Shown one piece after another: positions 49,092 to 58,045 of a DNA stretch of 64,000 bases. Origin of the DNA: AC-56 sp963798705. GTDB lineage: Bacteria > Actinomycetota > Thermoleophilia > Solirubrobacterales > 70-9. The first letter of the stretch is position 1, and each line of letters opens with the position of its first letter. The position numbers and the translations under genes are program-made. Where the stretch lies: the NCBI GenBank assembly GCA_963798705.1, contig CAWCTW010000005.1, forward strand, positions 620,001 to 684,000, in the 5' to 3' direction. The notes under the pieces were generated by a model. It made no database searches, had not been told where the DNA came from, and saw only the letters and a list, made by a program, of their open reading frames with translations.

Positions 49092-50384
49092 ATGAGCGCC
49101 ACCGCCGGCCCCACTCCGCTCGTGCGTGACACGCGCCGCGGCCTGGTCGCGGGCGTGCTCGCCGGCCTGGCCGGCCGTACCGGGATCGACCCAGTCCTGC
49201 TTCGGGTCTTGTTCGTGGCCGCCGCCATCGCCTCGGGCGGCCTGGTCCTGCTCGCATACCTGGTGGCGTGGGCGGCGTTGCCCGCCTCCGAGGGCGGAAC
49301 GCCGCCGCTGGCGAGGTTCGGTCGCCTGGCGGGGGGACGAGGCGGCTGGAGGCTCGCGGTGGGCGCCGGTTTGCTCACCCTCTCGGCGCTTCTCGCCTTC
49401 CGGGAGCTGGGCATCTGGTGGAGCGACTCCCTCGTCTGGCCGCTCGTGCTCGCCGCCTTCGGCGCGGCGCTGCTCTGGGGGCGGTGGCGGCGGGAGGGCA
49501 AGATCGACCAGGCGGCACCCCCCACCACCGTGTCGCCCGAGGCTCCGCGACCGGTCAGACGCTCGGTCGAGGCCCGCGGTGAGCCGTCGCCCGGGGGCCT
49601 CATGGAGCAGTACAGCGGCGTCTTCGGCGTGCTGCTCGTGATCGGCGCCGCGCTCCTCTTCCTCTCGTCGAATCACATCCTGGGCGGACTGCGCGACGCC
49701 GCACTGACCGCGGTGGTCGTCGTGGTCGCCGTGGCCCTGATCCTGGCTCCGTTCCTGTGGCGCCTCGGGAGGAGCCTCGCGGCCGAGCGCGCAGAGCGGA
49801 TCCGCTCCCAGGAGCGCGCGCAGCTGGCCGCCCACCTCCACGATTCCGTCCTGCAGACCCTGACGCTGATGCAGAGGCGGGCGGAAGATCCGCGCGAGGT
49901 CGCGGCGCTGGCGCGGCGTCAGGAGCGCGAGCTGCGGGACTGGCTCGCCGGAGGAGCCCGGACGGATGGGGAATCGAGCCTCGCCGACGCGCTTCGCTCG
50001 GCAGCCGAGGAGATCGAGGACGACCACCGGGTTGTGATCGAGCTGGTGGTTGTGGGCGATTGCGAGCTGGACGAACCCGCCAAGGCGATCCTCGGAGCCG
50101 CCCGGGAGGCCATGCTGAACGCCGCGAAGCACGCTCCGGACGCGGGTCAGATTCGGGCTTACGGCGAGATCGGCTCCGCGGGCATCGAGGTGTTCGTGCG
50201 CGATCGCGGGGGCGGATTCGACCCGGCACGGGTGACGGCCGACCGCCGAGGGGTGCGGGAGTCGATCATGGGTCGCATGGAGCGTGCCGGCGGGCGGGCG
50301 GAGATCAGGTCGTCCGGCGAGAGCGGCACCGAGATCGGGCTCTCCATCGCCCGACAGGACGCGACGCACGAGGGCGCACCGTGA
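49092..50384 (+). CDS. PspC-domain NarL-type sensor histidine kinase
   Basis: A 430-residue kinase. A PspC domain (about 10-60, LVAGVLAGLAGRTGIDPVLLR) with its helix is followed by several more membrane segments. The HisKA_3 helix has AHLHDSVLQTLTLMQRRA (the phospho-acceptor His in LHDSV). A HATPase domain has AREAMLNAAKHAP and RDRGGGFD; the G2 box is weak. The ATG at 49092 directly follows the small gene; a GTG upstream would overlap it. It is paired with the regulator by a 4-bp overlap. It resembles actinobacterial PspC-kinase sensors of envelope stress. Confidence 0.88.
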   Translation: MSATAGPTPLVRDTRRGLVAGVLAGLAGRTGIDPVLLRVLFVAAAIASGGLVLLAYLVAWAALPASEGGTPPLARFGRLAGGRGGWRLAVGAGLLTLSALLAFRELGIWWSDSLVWPLVLAAFGAALLWGRWRREGKIDQAAPPTTVSPEAPRPVRRSVEARGEPSPGGLMEQYSGVFGVLLVIGAALLFLSSNHILGGLRDAALTAVVVVVAVALILAPFLWRLGRSLAAERAERIRSQERAQLAAHLHDSVLQTLTLMQRRAEDPREVAALARRQERELRDWLAGGARTDGESSLADALRSAAEEIEDDHRVVIELVVVGDCELDEPAKAILGAAREAMLNAAKHAPDAGQIRAYGEIGSAGIEVFVRDRGGGFDPARVTADRRGVRESIMGRMERAGGRAEIRSSGESGTEIGLSIARQDATHEGAP

Positions 50385-51031
50385 GCGCCGACCTTCCGAG
50401 CGTCGTCCTGGTCGACGACCACGAGCTGTTCAGGGCGGGCGTTCGCGCCGAGCTCGAGGGGCTCGTGGACGTCCGGGCCGAGGCGGGCACCGTGGAGGAG
50501 GCGGCCGTCACGACGGTGCGCGAGAAGCCCGACGTCGTCCTGCTCGACGTGCACATGCCCGGGGGCGGTGGGGTCGAGGTGATCCGCCAGGTGGCGCGCG
50601 ACCGGCCGAGCCAGCGCTTTCTGGCGCTCTCGGTCTCCGACGCCGCGGAGGACGTCATCGCCGTCATTCGCGCCGGCGCCCGCGGCTACGTCACCAAGTC
50701 GATCTCCCCGCACGATCTCGCGGACGCGGTTCGCAGGGTTCGCGACGGCGACGCCGTCTTCTCCCCCCGCCTCGCGGGGTTCGTCCTGGACGCCTTCCGG
50801 GGCGAGATCCCCGAGGCCGAGGTCGATCCCGAGCTCGACCGGCTCACGATGCGCGAGCGCGAGGTCCTGCGACTGATCGCCCGCGGCTATCAGTACAAGG
50901 AGATCGCGCTCCGCCTCACCATCTCACCCAAGACCGTCGAGGCCCACGTGAGCGCGGTCCTCCGCAAGCTTCAGCTGTCCAACCGCCACGAGCTCGGCCG
51001 CTGGGCCGTCGAGCGAAAGCTGGTCGACTAG
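50381..51031 (+). CDS. NarL/LuxR-family response regulator
   Basis: A 216-residue regulator: receiver (VVLVDDHELFRAGV, phospho-acceptor in DVVLLDVHMPGGGG, GYVTKSISP) and a LuxR-type helix-turn-helix (LTMREREVLRLIARGYQYKEIALRLTISPKTVEAHVSAVLRKL). Start GTG overlapping the kinase stop. It is the natural candidate to bind the GTCTCGGGAC repeats upstream of the operon. Confidence 0.92.
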   Translation: MSADLPSVVLVDDHELFRAGVRAELEGLVDVRAEAGTVEEAAVTTVREKPDVVLLDVHMPGGGGVEVIRQVARDRPSQRFLALSVSDAAEDVIAVIRAGARGYVTKSISPHDLADAVRRVRDGDAVFSPRLAGFVLDAFRGEIPEAEVDPELDRLTMREREVLRLIARGYQYKEIALRLTISPKTVEAHVSAVLRKLQLSNRHELGRWAVERKLVD

Positions 51032-51162
51032 AAGAGTCCGGCGAAACGATGGGCGAGGTGTGACGCCGGGCAGCCGTGCCGCGCGGACCACGTTTGACGG
51101 CTCAGGCGCGCCATAGCGTCCCCGGCTTGCCAAACCGCCGCGTCTTTGGACACGATGCCGAT

Positions 51163-52188
51163 CTAGCGCGCGGCCACCGCGAGCTCGCGCGCGAGCTCGC
51201 GCGCCGCCGTCGCGATCTCGTCGGCGGTCGAGGCCTCCCGGATCGAGGCGATGCCGAGCGCGCGCCGGTCGGCCGCCGTGGTCGCGTCGGCCCCGACGAC
51301 GGCGTGGACCGCCACCCCCGCAAGACGGGCGCGGCGGGCCACCTCGCTCACCGTCTTGCCATCCAGAGTGGTCGCGTCGAGCCTCCCCTCCCCGGTCACG
51401 ACTGCATCGGCTCCGCTCAGCCTCGAGTCGAATCCCACCGCGTCCATGATGAAGAACGCTCCGTCGACGAGCTCCGCGCCGTGGACGGCCCACAGTCCGC
51501 CCGCCAGCCCCCCGGCGCCGCCGGTCCGCGGCACGCCGCGGGGGTCCCGCGGGAGCTCTGCCCCGAAGCGCTCCAGTCGCGCGGCGAGCCTGCCGACGGC
51601 CGCGGCGTCCGCTCCCTTTTGCGGACCGAACGTCCGCGCCGCCAGCTCCCAGGGCGTCCGGACGTCGCACAGACAGGCTATCCGGCTGTCGCCGAGGCCG
51701 CCCGCGGCGTCGATCGCCTCGAGCGCGCCGCGCCCCCCATCGGTCGGGGCGCTGCCCCCGATGGCCACCAGGATTCGCGCCGACCGCCGGGCGGCTGCGG
51801 CGATCAGCTCGCCGGTGCCGCGCGTGGAGGAGGCCTCGGGATCGCGCTCCCCGGCCGCCAGCAGGACCAGGCCGCTGGCCGCCGCGGTCTCGACCACCGC
51901 CTCCTCACCACGCCCGAGGACGGCGAACGACGATCGAAGGGGGCGACCCAGGGGATCGTGGGCCTCGGTCTCCACGCGCTCACCCCCGTCCGCCGCGAGC
52001 AGGGCGTCCATCGTCCCCTCTCCCCCGTCGGCAAGCGGACACGGGTCCACCGCGTGGCCGGCCTCCACCAGAGGGGCGGCCAGGACGGTGACGATCTCGG
52101 TCGCCGTGAGCGTTCCCTTGAAGGAGTCCGGCGCGAGCAGGACCCTCCGGGACCGGCCGGGCCCGCGCCATTCGCCGCCGTGCGTCAT
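51163..52188 (-). CDS. Glycerate kinase (GlxK family)
   Basis: A 341-residue type I glycerate kinase converting glycerate to phosphoglycerate. Family motifs: LAPDSFKGTLTA at the start of the fold, PLADGGEGTMDAL, VAIGGSAPTDGGRGAL, and GGAGGLAGGL, then ADAVVTGEGRLDATTLDGKTV. The ATG at 52188 is used; it leaves a short Arg/Gly-rich leader and only 10 bp to the divergent sixA start. It converges on the NarL-type regulator across a 131-bp gap in which I see no hairpin. Confidence 0.9.
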   Translation of the reverse strand: MTHGGEWRGPGRSRRVLLAPDSFKGTLTATEIVTVLAAPLVEAGHAVDPCPLADGGEGTMDALLAADGGERVETEAHDPLGRPLRSSFAVLGRGEEAVVETAAASGLVLLAAGERDPEASSTRGTGELIAAAARRSARILVAIGGSAPTDGGRGALEAIDAAGGLGDSRIACLCDVRTPWELAARTFGPQKGADAAAVGRLAARLERFGAELPRDPRGVPRTGGAGGLAGGLWAVHGAELVDGAFFIMDAVGFDSRLSGADAVVTGEGRLDATTLDGKTVSEVARRARLAGVAVHAVVGADATTAADRRALGIASIREASTADEIATAARELARELAVAAR

Positions 52189-52198
52189 GGTGCCAATG

Positions 52199-52711
52199 AT
52201 GGCCATGAAGAAGCTGCTCCTGGTTCGCCATGCGAAGTCGAGCCGCAAGGACTCGAGCCTCACGGACCACGAGCGGCCCCTCACCTCCCGGGGGCGGCGG
52301 GCCGCGAAGGCCATGGCGAACCATCTGCGAGAGCACCGGGTCGAGCCCGCGCTCGTCCTCTGCTCCTCGGCGGTTCGCGCTCGCCAGACGCTCGACGGTC
52401 TCAAGCCCGGTCTCGCGGATTCGGCCGAGGTGCGGATCGAGTCCGGGCTCTACGAGTTCTCGGCGGAGGGCCTCTTGGCGAGGATCCAGCGAATCCCCGA
52501 CTCGGTCTCGACCGCGATGGTCATCGGCCACAACCCGGCGATCGAGCACGTGGCCCTCGACCTGGCCAACGGGGGTCCGGACCTGGCCAAGCTGGCCCGT
52601 AAGTACCCGACGGGGGCGCTGGCCGTCCTGCAGTTCAGGGGCGCCTGGGGCGATCTCGACGCCGACCGGGCCCGCCTCGCGGCCTTCGTCAAGCCACGCG
52701 ATCTGGAATGA
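52199..52711 (+). CDS. SixA-like phosphohistidine phosphatase
   Basis: A 170-residue histidine phosphatase of the SixA branch. The catalytic RHG-type motif reads LLVRHAKSS, followed by RPLTSRGRRAA and the second catalytic His in MVIGHNPAIEHV. SixA removes phosphate from phospho-His proteins such as PTS or phosphorelay components. No Shine-Dalgarno sequence is visible before the ATG at 52199; an ATG at 52205 also fits. Divergent from glycerate kinase. Confidence 0.88.
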   Translation: MAMKKLLLVRHAKSSRKDSSLTDHERPLTSRGRRAAKAMANHLREHRVEPALVLCSSAVRARQTLDGLKPGLADSAEVRIESGLYEFSAEGLLARIQRIPDSVSTAMVIGHNPAIEHVALDLANGGPDLAKLARKYPTGALAVLQFRGAWGDLDADRARLAAFVKPRDLE

Positions 52712-52928
52712 AGCGCCTGCGCGGTGCCGGGTGCTCCGCGTAGATTCCTGGCCATCGTCAGCAGCCGAGCGTCCGTGCCTGTGCCGGCCGCCACCCGGGC
52801 CTGAGCGGAGAGAGCGCCCGAACCGTGCAAGGAGCCGTGTCCGGCGCCGGGGCACCGATGGCCTGGGAGGATGGGCGCATGGAATCGGGAGTGCGGGGCA
52901 CGGACTCCGTCGGGGGGCGCTGAGCACG

Positions 52929-54548
52929 GTGGACCGGTGGCAGGCGGTGAGCGATGAGCGCGGGACGTACGCGCTGAAGATCCTGGGCCTCGCGGCCGTC
53001 TACTACGGGGCGGCGAAGCTGGGACTGAGCCTGGCGTTCATGAACTCGAGCATCAGCGCGGTCTGGCCGCCGACCGGCATCGCGCTAACGGCCCTGGTCT
53101 TCTGGGGCCCCCGGATGTGGCCCGGCGTGGCGCTCGGGGCGCTCCTGGCGAACAGCTGGACCGGACTCCCGATCTACAGCACGCTGGGGATCACGGTCGG
53201 CAACACCGGGGAGGCCCTGGTCGGTGCCTACCTGCTGCGCCAGGTGGCGGACTTCCGGCCGTCGCTGGAGCGGGTGAGGGACGTCATCGCCCTGGCGATC
53301 TTCGCTGGCGTCCTCAGCACCACCGTGAGCGCGACCATCGGCGTCGGCAGCCTCCTGGCGGCGGACGACGTGACCACCGGGGGCATCTGGTCGGCCTGGC
53401 GCACCTGGTGGCTCGGAGACGTTGGCGGCGATCTCCTGGTGGCGCCGGCGATCATGGTCGCGGTCACGCACTGGCCCTACCGCCGCGCTCCGGGGAGATT
53501 GCTCGAGGCGACCGCACTTGCTCTCGCCCTCGCGGCCGTCTCGTTCTTCGTCTTCTATGTCAACGTGCCGCGCGCCTTCCTGGTGTTCCCGTTCATGATC
53601 TGGGCGGCGCTGCGGTTCTGGCAGCCAGGGGCGGTCGCCGCGAGCCTGATCATGGCCGGGTTCGCCATCCCCCTCACGGCCGACGACCACGGCTCGTTTG
53701 CCGGGTTCGGCCTCGACGAGCGCCTGCAGCTCGCCCAGACGTTCCTGGGTGTGGCATCGATGTCGGCGCTCGTGCTTGCCGCGGTCATGACCGAGCGCCA
53801 GCGGATCGAGGACGCCGCCAGGTACATCTCGGAGACGCTTCAGCGGGGGCTCCTGCCCACGAAACTGCCGAAGCTCCCCGGCATCGAGACGGCGGTCGAC
53901 TTTCGGCCCGCGGGCGAGGGCCAACTGGTCGGCGGCGACTTCTACGACTGGTTCGAGAGCCGCGCGCACAGCTGGGACGTGATCATCGGCGACATCGGCG
54001 GCAAGGGGGCGTCCGCGGCCAGGACGACGGCGCTCGCCCGCTACACGCTTCGCGCCGACGCCGTGCACGAGGATCGGCCCAGCCGGATCCTCGAGCTCCT
54101 AAACCACGCCGTCCTGCGACAGGCTCCGGGTGAGACGTGCACGGTGGCATACGGCCGGCTGACGCCCAAGCGAGACGGCGGCGCCCGATTGATCATCTCG
54201 GTGGCGGGGCACCCGCTGCCCCTCGTGGTAAGAGGGGACGGCACGGTCGAGCAGGCGGGCGGGGCCGGAACCCTGCTCGGAGCGGTGCCCAATCCCGTTC
54301 TGTCCGACTACCGAGCCGACCTCGGGCCGGGCGACGCGCTGCTCCTCTACACCGACGGCCTCACCGACGCCTTCGCGCCGCAGCGGATCGTCACGCAGGA
54401 GGAGCTGGTGGGCGCACTGGAAGCCTGCGCCGGGCGGGGCGCGGCGGAGATCGCCTCCGGGGTTCAGAGCGTGGCCCTCGACGGCGGCGACCGCCGCCCG
54501 CGGGACGACATCACCGTCCTCGTTCTGCGAGCGCCTGAGCGCACCTAG
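52929..54548 (+). CDS. MASE1 membrane sensor with SpoIIE-type PP2C phosphatase
   Basis: A 539-residue protein. The first 290 residues hold about eight membrane segments of the MASE1 sensor type (NSSISAVWPPTGIALTALVFWG, then GNTGEALVGAYLLRQ). A short helix (ETLQRGLLPTKLPKLPGI) leads to a SpoIIE/RsbU phosphatase domain: GGDFYDWFE, IIGDIGGKGASAA, AGHPLPLVV and DALLLYTDGLTDAF, DDITVLVLR. All metal-binding Asp positions look present. Such proteins dephosphorylate STAS antagonists, releasing sigma factors; the STAS protein at 31.6 kb is a candidate. Start GTG at 52929. Confidence 0.9.
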   Translation: MDRWQAVSDERGTYALKILGLAAVYYGAAKLGLSLAFMNSSISAVWPPTGIALTALVFWGPRMWPGVALGALLANSWTGLPIYSTLGITVGNTGEALVGAYLLRQVADFRPSLERVRDVIALAIFAGVLSTTVSATIGVGSLLAADDVTTGGIWSAWRTWWLGDVGGDLLVAPAIMVAVTHWPYRRAPGRLLEATALALALAAVSFFVFYVNVPRAFLVFPFMIWAALRFWQPGAVAASLIMAGFAIPLTADDHGSFAGFGLDERLQLAQTFLGVASMSALVLAAVMTERQRIEDAARYISETLQRGLLPTKLPKLPGIETAVDFRPAGEGQLVGGDFYDWFESRAHSWDVIIGDIGGKGASAARTTALARYTLRADAVHEDRPSRILELLNHAVLRQAPGETCTVAYGRLTPKRDGGARLIISVAGHPLPLVVRGDGTVEQAGGAGTLLGAVPNPVLSDYRADLGPGDALLLYTDGLTDAFAPQRIVTQEELVGALEACAGRGAAEIASGVQSVALDGGDRRPRDDITVLVLRAPERT

Positions 54549-54583
54549 CCACCACAGCCTCCGGTGAGGCACAATCCGGGTCG

Positions 54584-55969
54584 GTGTCCACCCTGTTTCG
54601 GCAGATCATCCACGAGGACCTCGGCTGCGGCTCCTACCTGCTCGGCGACACCTCAGCCGGAGTGGCGGCCGTGGTTGACCCGCAGTGGGACATCAGCCCG
54701 TACGTGCGGCTGAGCCGCCTCCACGGCGTCCGGATCGAGCACGTGCTCGAGACCCACAACCACGCGGACCACGTATCGGGACACGGCCGGCTGGCCCGCG
54801 CGACCGGGGCGACGATCCACGTCCACCGGCTGGCGGATGCCGAGTATCCGCACGAGCCGATCGACGACGGATGGGTCCTGCGGCTGGGAGAGGTCGAGAT
54901 CGAGGCCATCCATACCCCAGGGCACCGGCCCGAGCACACGTCGTTCGTCGTCCGGGGCTCCGGGAGCGGACGGCCCTGGGCGGTGCTCACCGGCGACTCC
55001 CTGTTCATCGGCGATGTGGCGCGTCCCGACCTCGCGGTGGAGCCGCGAGCCGGGGCGGCGGAGATCTTCCGCTCGCTGCACGAGCGCATCATGCGACTTG
55101 AGGACGACGTCGCCGTCTTCCCCGGGCACCTCGGCGGATCGCTCTGCGGCTCCGCGGCAATCGAGAACGCCGCCACCTCCACCATCGGCGTCGAGCGGCG
55201 GCACAACGATGCGCTCGGCTATCCGAGCGTCGACTCGTTCGTCGAGGCGTCGCTGGCATCGCTGGGCGATCAACCCCCCCACGTCGCGCACATCGTGGCC
55301 CTCAACAGGGGGGCCCTGATCGAGGAGCTCGGCGCGCCCACGCCTCTGTCCCCGCGCGCTGTCGAGGTGGCGATCGCCGAGGGGTCGATCCTGGTCGATG
55401 CCCGCACGAACGAGCAGTTCGACGAGGCGCACATCCCAGGCGCCATCAGCGCCTCGGCCTACGACACCGGATTCGCGACCAAGGTCGCACGCGTCGTCGA
55501 CGTCGACGTGGAGCTGATCGTGGTCGCCGGCTCCGACGGTTACGAGCTCGAGGCGGCCGAGCTGCTGGCCTCGGCGGGCCTTCGCGTTCGCGGCTATCTC
55601 GCGGGAGGGATGACCGCATGGCGCTCGGAGGAGCGCCCGGTGGCGCGGATCGAGCTCATCGACCCGGGCTCGCTGGCCGAGCGCCTGGGCGGGCCCGAGG
55701 AGGTCCTGGTCCTGGACGTCCGCGATCCCGACGAGTTCGCCTCCGCGCACGTGCCCGGCTCGCTGAACATCCCCTACGGGAGCCTCGTCGACCGGCTCGC
55801 CGAGCTGCCGCGGGATCGCACGATCGCGGCGATGTGCAGCGGCGGCAAGCGCAGCGGGCTGGCGGCGTCGCTGCTGCAGCGGGAGGGCTTCGCTCGCGTG
55901 GTTCACGTCGGCCACGGCGGCGTGGGCACCTGGGGAGAGCTCGGCCACCCCGTCGAATCGGGATCGTGA
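54584..55969 (+). CDS. Persulfide dioxygenase-like metallohydrolase with two rhodanese domains
   Basis: A 461-residue protein. Residues 1-250 are a metallo-beta-lactamase fold of the ETHE1/persulfide dioxygenase type, with THNHADHVSGH as metal site and TGDSLFIGDVARPDL as second part. Two rhodanese domains follow (about 260-355 and 360-460). The first lacks the catalytic Cys (VVAGSDGYE), the second has it (MCSGGKRSG). It probably oxidises glutathione-like or low-molecular-weight persulfides to sulfite or moves sulfane sulfur. The start is GTG, about 35 bp after the phosphatase gene. Confidence 0.9.
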   Translation: MSTLFRQIIHEDLGCGSYLLGDTSAGVAAVVDPQWDISPYVRLSRLHGVRIEHVLETHNHADHVSGHGRLARATGATIHVHRLADAEYPHEPIDDGWVLRLGEVEIEAIHTPGHRPEHTSFVVRGSGSGRPWAVLTGDSLFIGDVARPDLAVEPRAGAAEIFRSLHERIMRLEDDVAVFPGHLGGSLCGSAAIENAATSTIGVERRHNDALGYPSVDSFVEASLASLGDQPPHVAHIVALNRGALIEELGAPTPLSPRAVEVAIAEGSILVDARTNEQFDEAHIPGAISASAYDTGFATKVARVVDVDVELIVVAGSDGYELEAAELLASAGLRVRGYLAGGMTAWRSEERPVARIELIDPGSLAERLGGPEEVLVLDVRDPDEFASAHVPGSLNIPYGSLVDRLAELPRDRTIAAMCSGGKRSGLAASLLQREGFARVVHVGHGGVGTWGELGHPVESGS

Positions 55970-56010
55970 GCCGGGCCCACCGGCACAGCGCCTGATCCGA
56001 AGCCGCTGAG

Positions 56011-56181
56011 CTATTCAGCCCCGCTCGACCCCCTCTCCCCCCGGCGGGCCCGGCGGCGCTCCTTGACGGTCGACCGGATGGCCGCGAAGAAGACCAGGAC
56101 GGCCGGAGCCACGTACAGGGGGATGAAGTACCAGTGGCCCAGGTGGGCAAGTGGCAGGAAGAGCACCGTGGCCATCGGCAT
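56011..56181 (-). CDS. Small single-pass membrane protein
   Basis: A 56-residue protein with one long hydrophobic region (about 3-33, with LAHLGHWYFIPLYVAPAVLV) and a strongly basic, acidic-ended cytoplasmic tail. The ATG at 56181 overlaps the stop of the large membrane gene by 1 bp (TGATG), so it is coupled to it. It may be an accessory subunit. Function unknown. Confidence 0.65.
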   Translation of the reverse strand: MPMATVLFLPLAHLGHWYFIPLYVAPAVLVFFAAIRSTVKERRRARRGERGSSGAE

Positions 56182-57569
56182 CACCGGTTCGACTGCGAGA
56201 GCAGGAAGAGACCGAGCGAGGTGAAGCACACCATCACGACCAGCATCCAGCGCTGCGACCGTGACGCTCGCTGCGAGTCGCCGTAGACGGTGATCGCGCG
56301 ATCGTGGGCGAGCGCCAGGCCGGTGACGTGCCCGCAGACCAGCACTCCCACCTGCACGTACCAGATCGCGGTCGCGCTGAGGGCCGCGTAGTCGATCCTC
56401 CCCCCTGCCGTGCCGAAGTAGTTCGAGCCGTTCCCCAATGGATCGGAGAGCAGGTATGTGAATTGCGCCTGCTCGCCGAACACGAAATAGCTGAAGTAGT
56501 GCGCGACCAGGTAGGCGAGGGCGATCGGCACGAGCGTGTGCGCGAAGACCCGCCCCAGCTCGGCGACGGGAGGCGACCCGCCCACGGATCGCATCCCGGC
56601 GACCCCGCCCCAGTAGATCGCCGCGATCGCGCCCACCGTGCCCACCAGGAACACGGTCGCGGCCACCCGGAACGCCACCGTGTCCCCGACGCCGATGCTC
56701 GCGACCGCGTCGGCGAGGCCGTTGATGCCGCCGTTGAAGACGCCCTCCTGCGCGCCGTCGAAGGCCGTGATGCCGATCGCAGCCGCGACGACGACGAGGC
56801 AGGCCGGCACGGTTGCCCAGCGAGACGTGGCCGCCAGCGGCCGCCGCACGCCGAGCCGGCGATCACGCACCTCCAGCGGTGCCAGGCGCGAGAACATCTC
56901 GAGGTACACCGAGAATGTCTCGGCCCGCCGCAGCCACACCTCCGAGCCGAACAAGGCCATCCCGGCGAGCGCGTAGCCCGAGTAGATCGCCACCGCGATC
57001 GCCACCGTCTGCGGCTCGAGCCCGGCCGGCTGGGACGCGCCGTAGATCAGCTCGAGCCAGGCAAAGGCGATCAGCCCGGCGGCAGCCGGCCACCGCCCCA
57101 GGCGCTCTGGATAGCCGAGCGGCGCCCGCCACGGTTCGCCCGTTATCCGCCTCAATCCCCATCCATAGGCTCGGCCGATGGCCCGCCACGGATTGAGCGC
57201 GCGAAACACGTCGCCGAGCAGCACGCTCACGAACACGACCCCGAGCCAGAAGGTGATGAACACGAACGTCGGCGCGAAGTTCAGGCCCGGGAGATCGGTC
57301 CCGGCGACGCCGGACCAGAGCACCACGCCCAAGAGCGCGACGCCCGCGAGCCCGGCGAGGAAATCGGTCACCCGGCTCGTGACGAGCCTCGAAAGGCGCG
57401 CGGGAGCGGGGCGCCAGCGGTCGTCCTCCAGATGCGGCCGCCTCCACAGCAGGGCGAGCGTGAAGAACGACACCACCAGGACCACCGCCGCGGCCCAGGC
57501 GAACAGCCACTCCGGGATCGGCAGATCGCGCCGGCCGATCAGCAACGCGTGCGCGAGCGGGAGCGTCAC
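56181..57569 (-). CDS. Polytopic membrane protein of unknown function linked to a cupredoxin-like protein
   Basis: A 462-residue protein with about ten membrane segments. Notable stretches are FAPTFVFITFWLGVVFVSVLLGD, NPWRAIGRAYGW, several conserved aromatic and His residues in the second half (AHTLVPIALAYLVAHYFSYF) and GHVTGLALAHDRAI near the end. From memory, relatives are sometimes labelled fenitrothion hydrolase, but no hydrolase motif is visible. His pairs in membrane segments suggest metal or heme binding. Its ATG overlaps the cupredoxin-like stop by 4 bp. Confidence 0.72.
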   Translation of the reverse strand: MTLPLAHALLIGRRDLPIPEWLFAWAAAVVLVVSFFTLALLWRRPHLEDDRWRPAPARLSRLVTSRVTDFLAGLAGVALLGVVLWSGVAGTDLPGLNFAPTFVFITFWLGVVFVSVLLGDVFRALNPWRAIGRAYGWGLRRITGEPWRAPLGYPERLGRWPAAAGLIAFAWLELIYGASQPAGLEPQTVAIAVAIYSGYALAGMALFGSEVWLRRAETFSVYLEMFSRLAPLEVRDRRLGVRRPLAATSRWATVPACLVVVAAAIGITAFDGAQEGVFNGGINGLADAVASIGVGDTVAFRVAATVFLVGTVGAIAAIYWGGVAGMRSVGGSPPVAELGRVFAHTLVPIALAYLVAHYFSYFVFGEQAQFTYLLSDPLGNGSNYFGTAGGRIDYAALSATAIWYVQVGVLVCGHVTGLALAHDRAITVYGDSQRASRSQRWMLVVMVCFTSLGLFLLSQSNR

Positions 57570-57955
57570 GGGTTGACTTGGAGGGTGGCGAGCTCCAAGC
57601 CCTCGCCCTCCTCACCGTGGACGACGGGGTGCGCCTCGACCTCGAACTCGCCAGTCGTGTCGGCGGTGAACTCGATCGATCCGGTCTGCCCTGTATCAAG
57701 GTCCTTGGAGAGCTCGTAGCCGTGAAGATGGAGCTCGGCGGGGACGTCTGTCTCGAGGATCAGCGTGACGTGATCCCCCTGGGTCACGGAGATGTCATGG
57801 GGGCCGCCCACGGCCTTGCCGTGCGCGAGCTCGAGGTGGTACGTTCGGTCCGCGGCGCCGCTCGAGCCCGAGTCGTCCCTGAGGACTATGAACAGGACGA
57901 CGGCAAGCGCCACGACGCCGAGTCCCAGCGCGGCGATGAGCTTGCGGTTTTGCAT
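57566..57955 (-). CDS. Cupredoxin-like exported protein without type-1 copper cysteine
   Basis: A 129-residue protein with an N-terminal anchor (about 6-25) and a cupredoxin-like beta domain: DISVTQGDHVTLILETDVPAELHLHGYEL, then TGEFEVEAHPVVHG. It has several His but no Cys, so a blue-copper site is excluded; binding of copper through His alone, as in some periplasmic copper proteins, is possible. First gene of the three-gene membrane operon. Confidence 0.75.
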   Translation of the reverse strand: MQNRKLIAALGLGVVALAVVLFIVLRDDSGSSGAADRTYHLELAHGKAVGGPHDISVTQGDHVTLILETDVPAELHLHGYELSKDLDTGQTGSIEFTADTTGEFEVEAHPVVHGEEGEGLELATLQVNP

Positions 57956-58045
57956 GGATGATCGCTCCTCTCCGCGACACCGCCGAACGGTCTCGCGATC
58001 GAGTTACAGGGTTGAGCCGCGGCGCCGGCCGGCGCCGCGGCTCTC

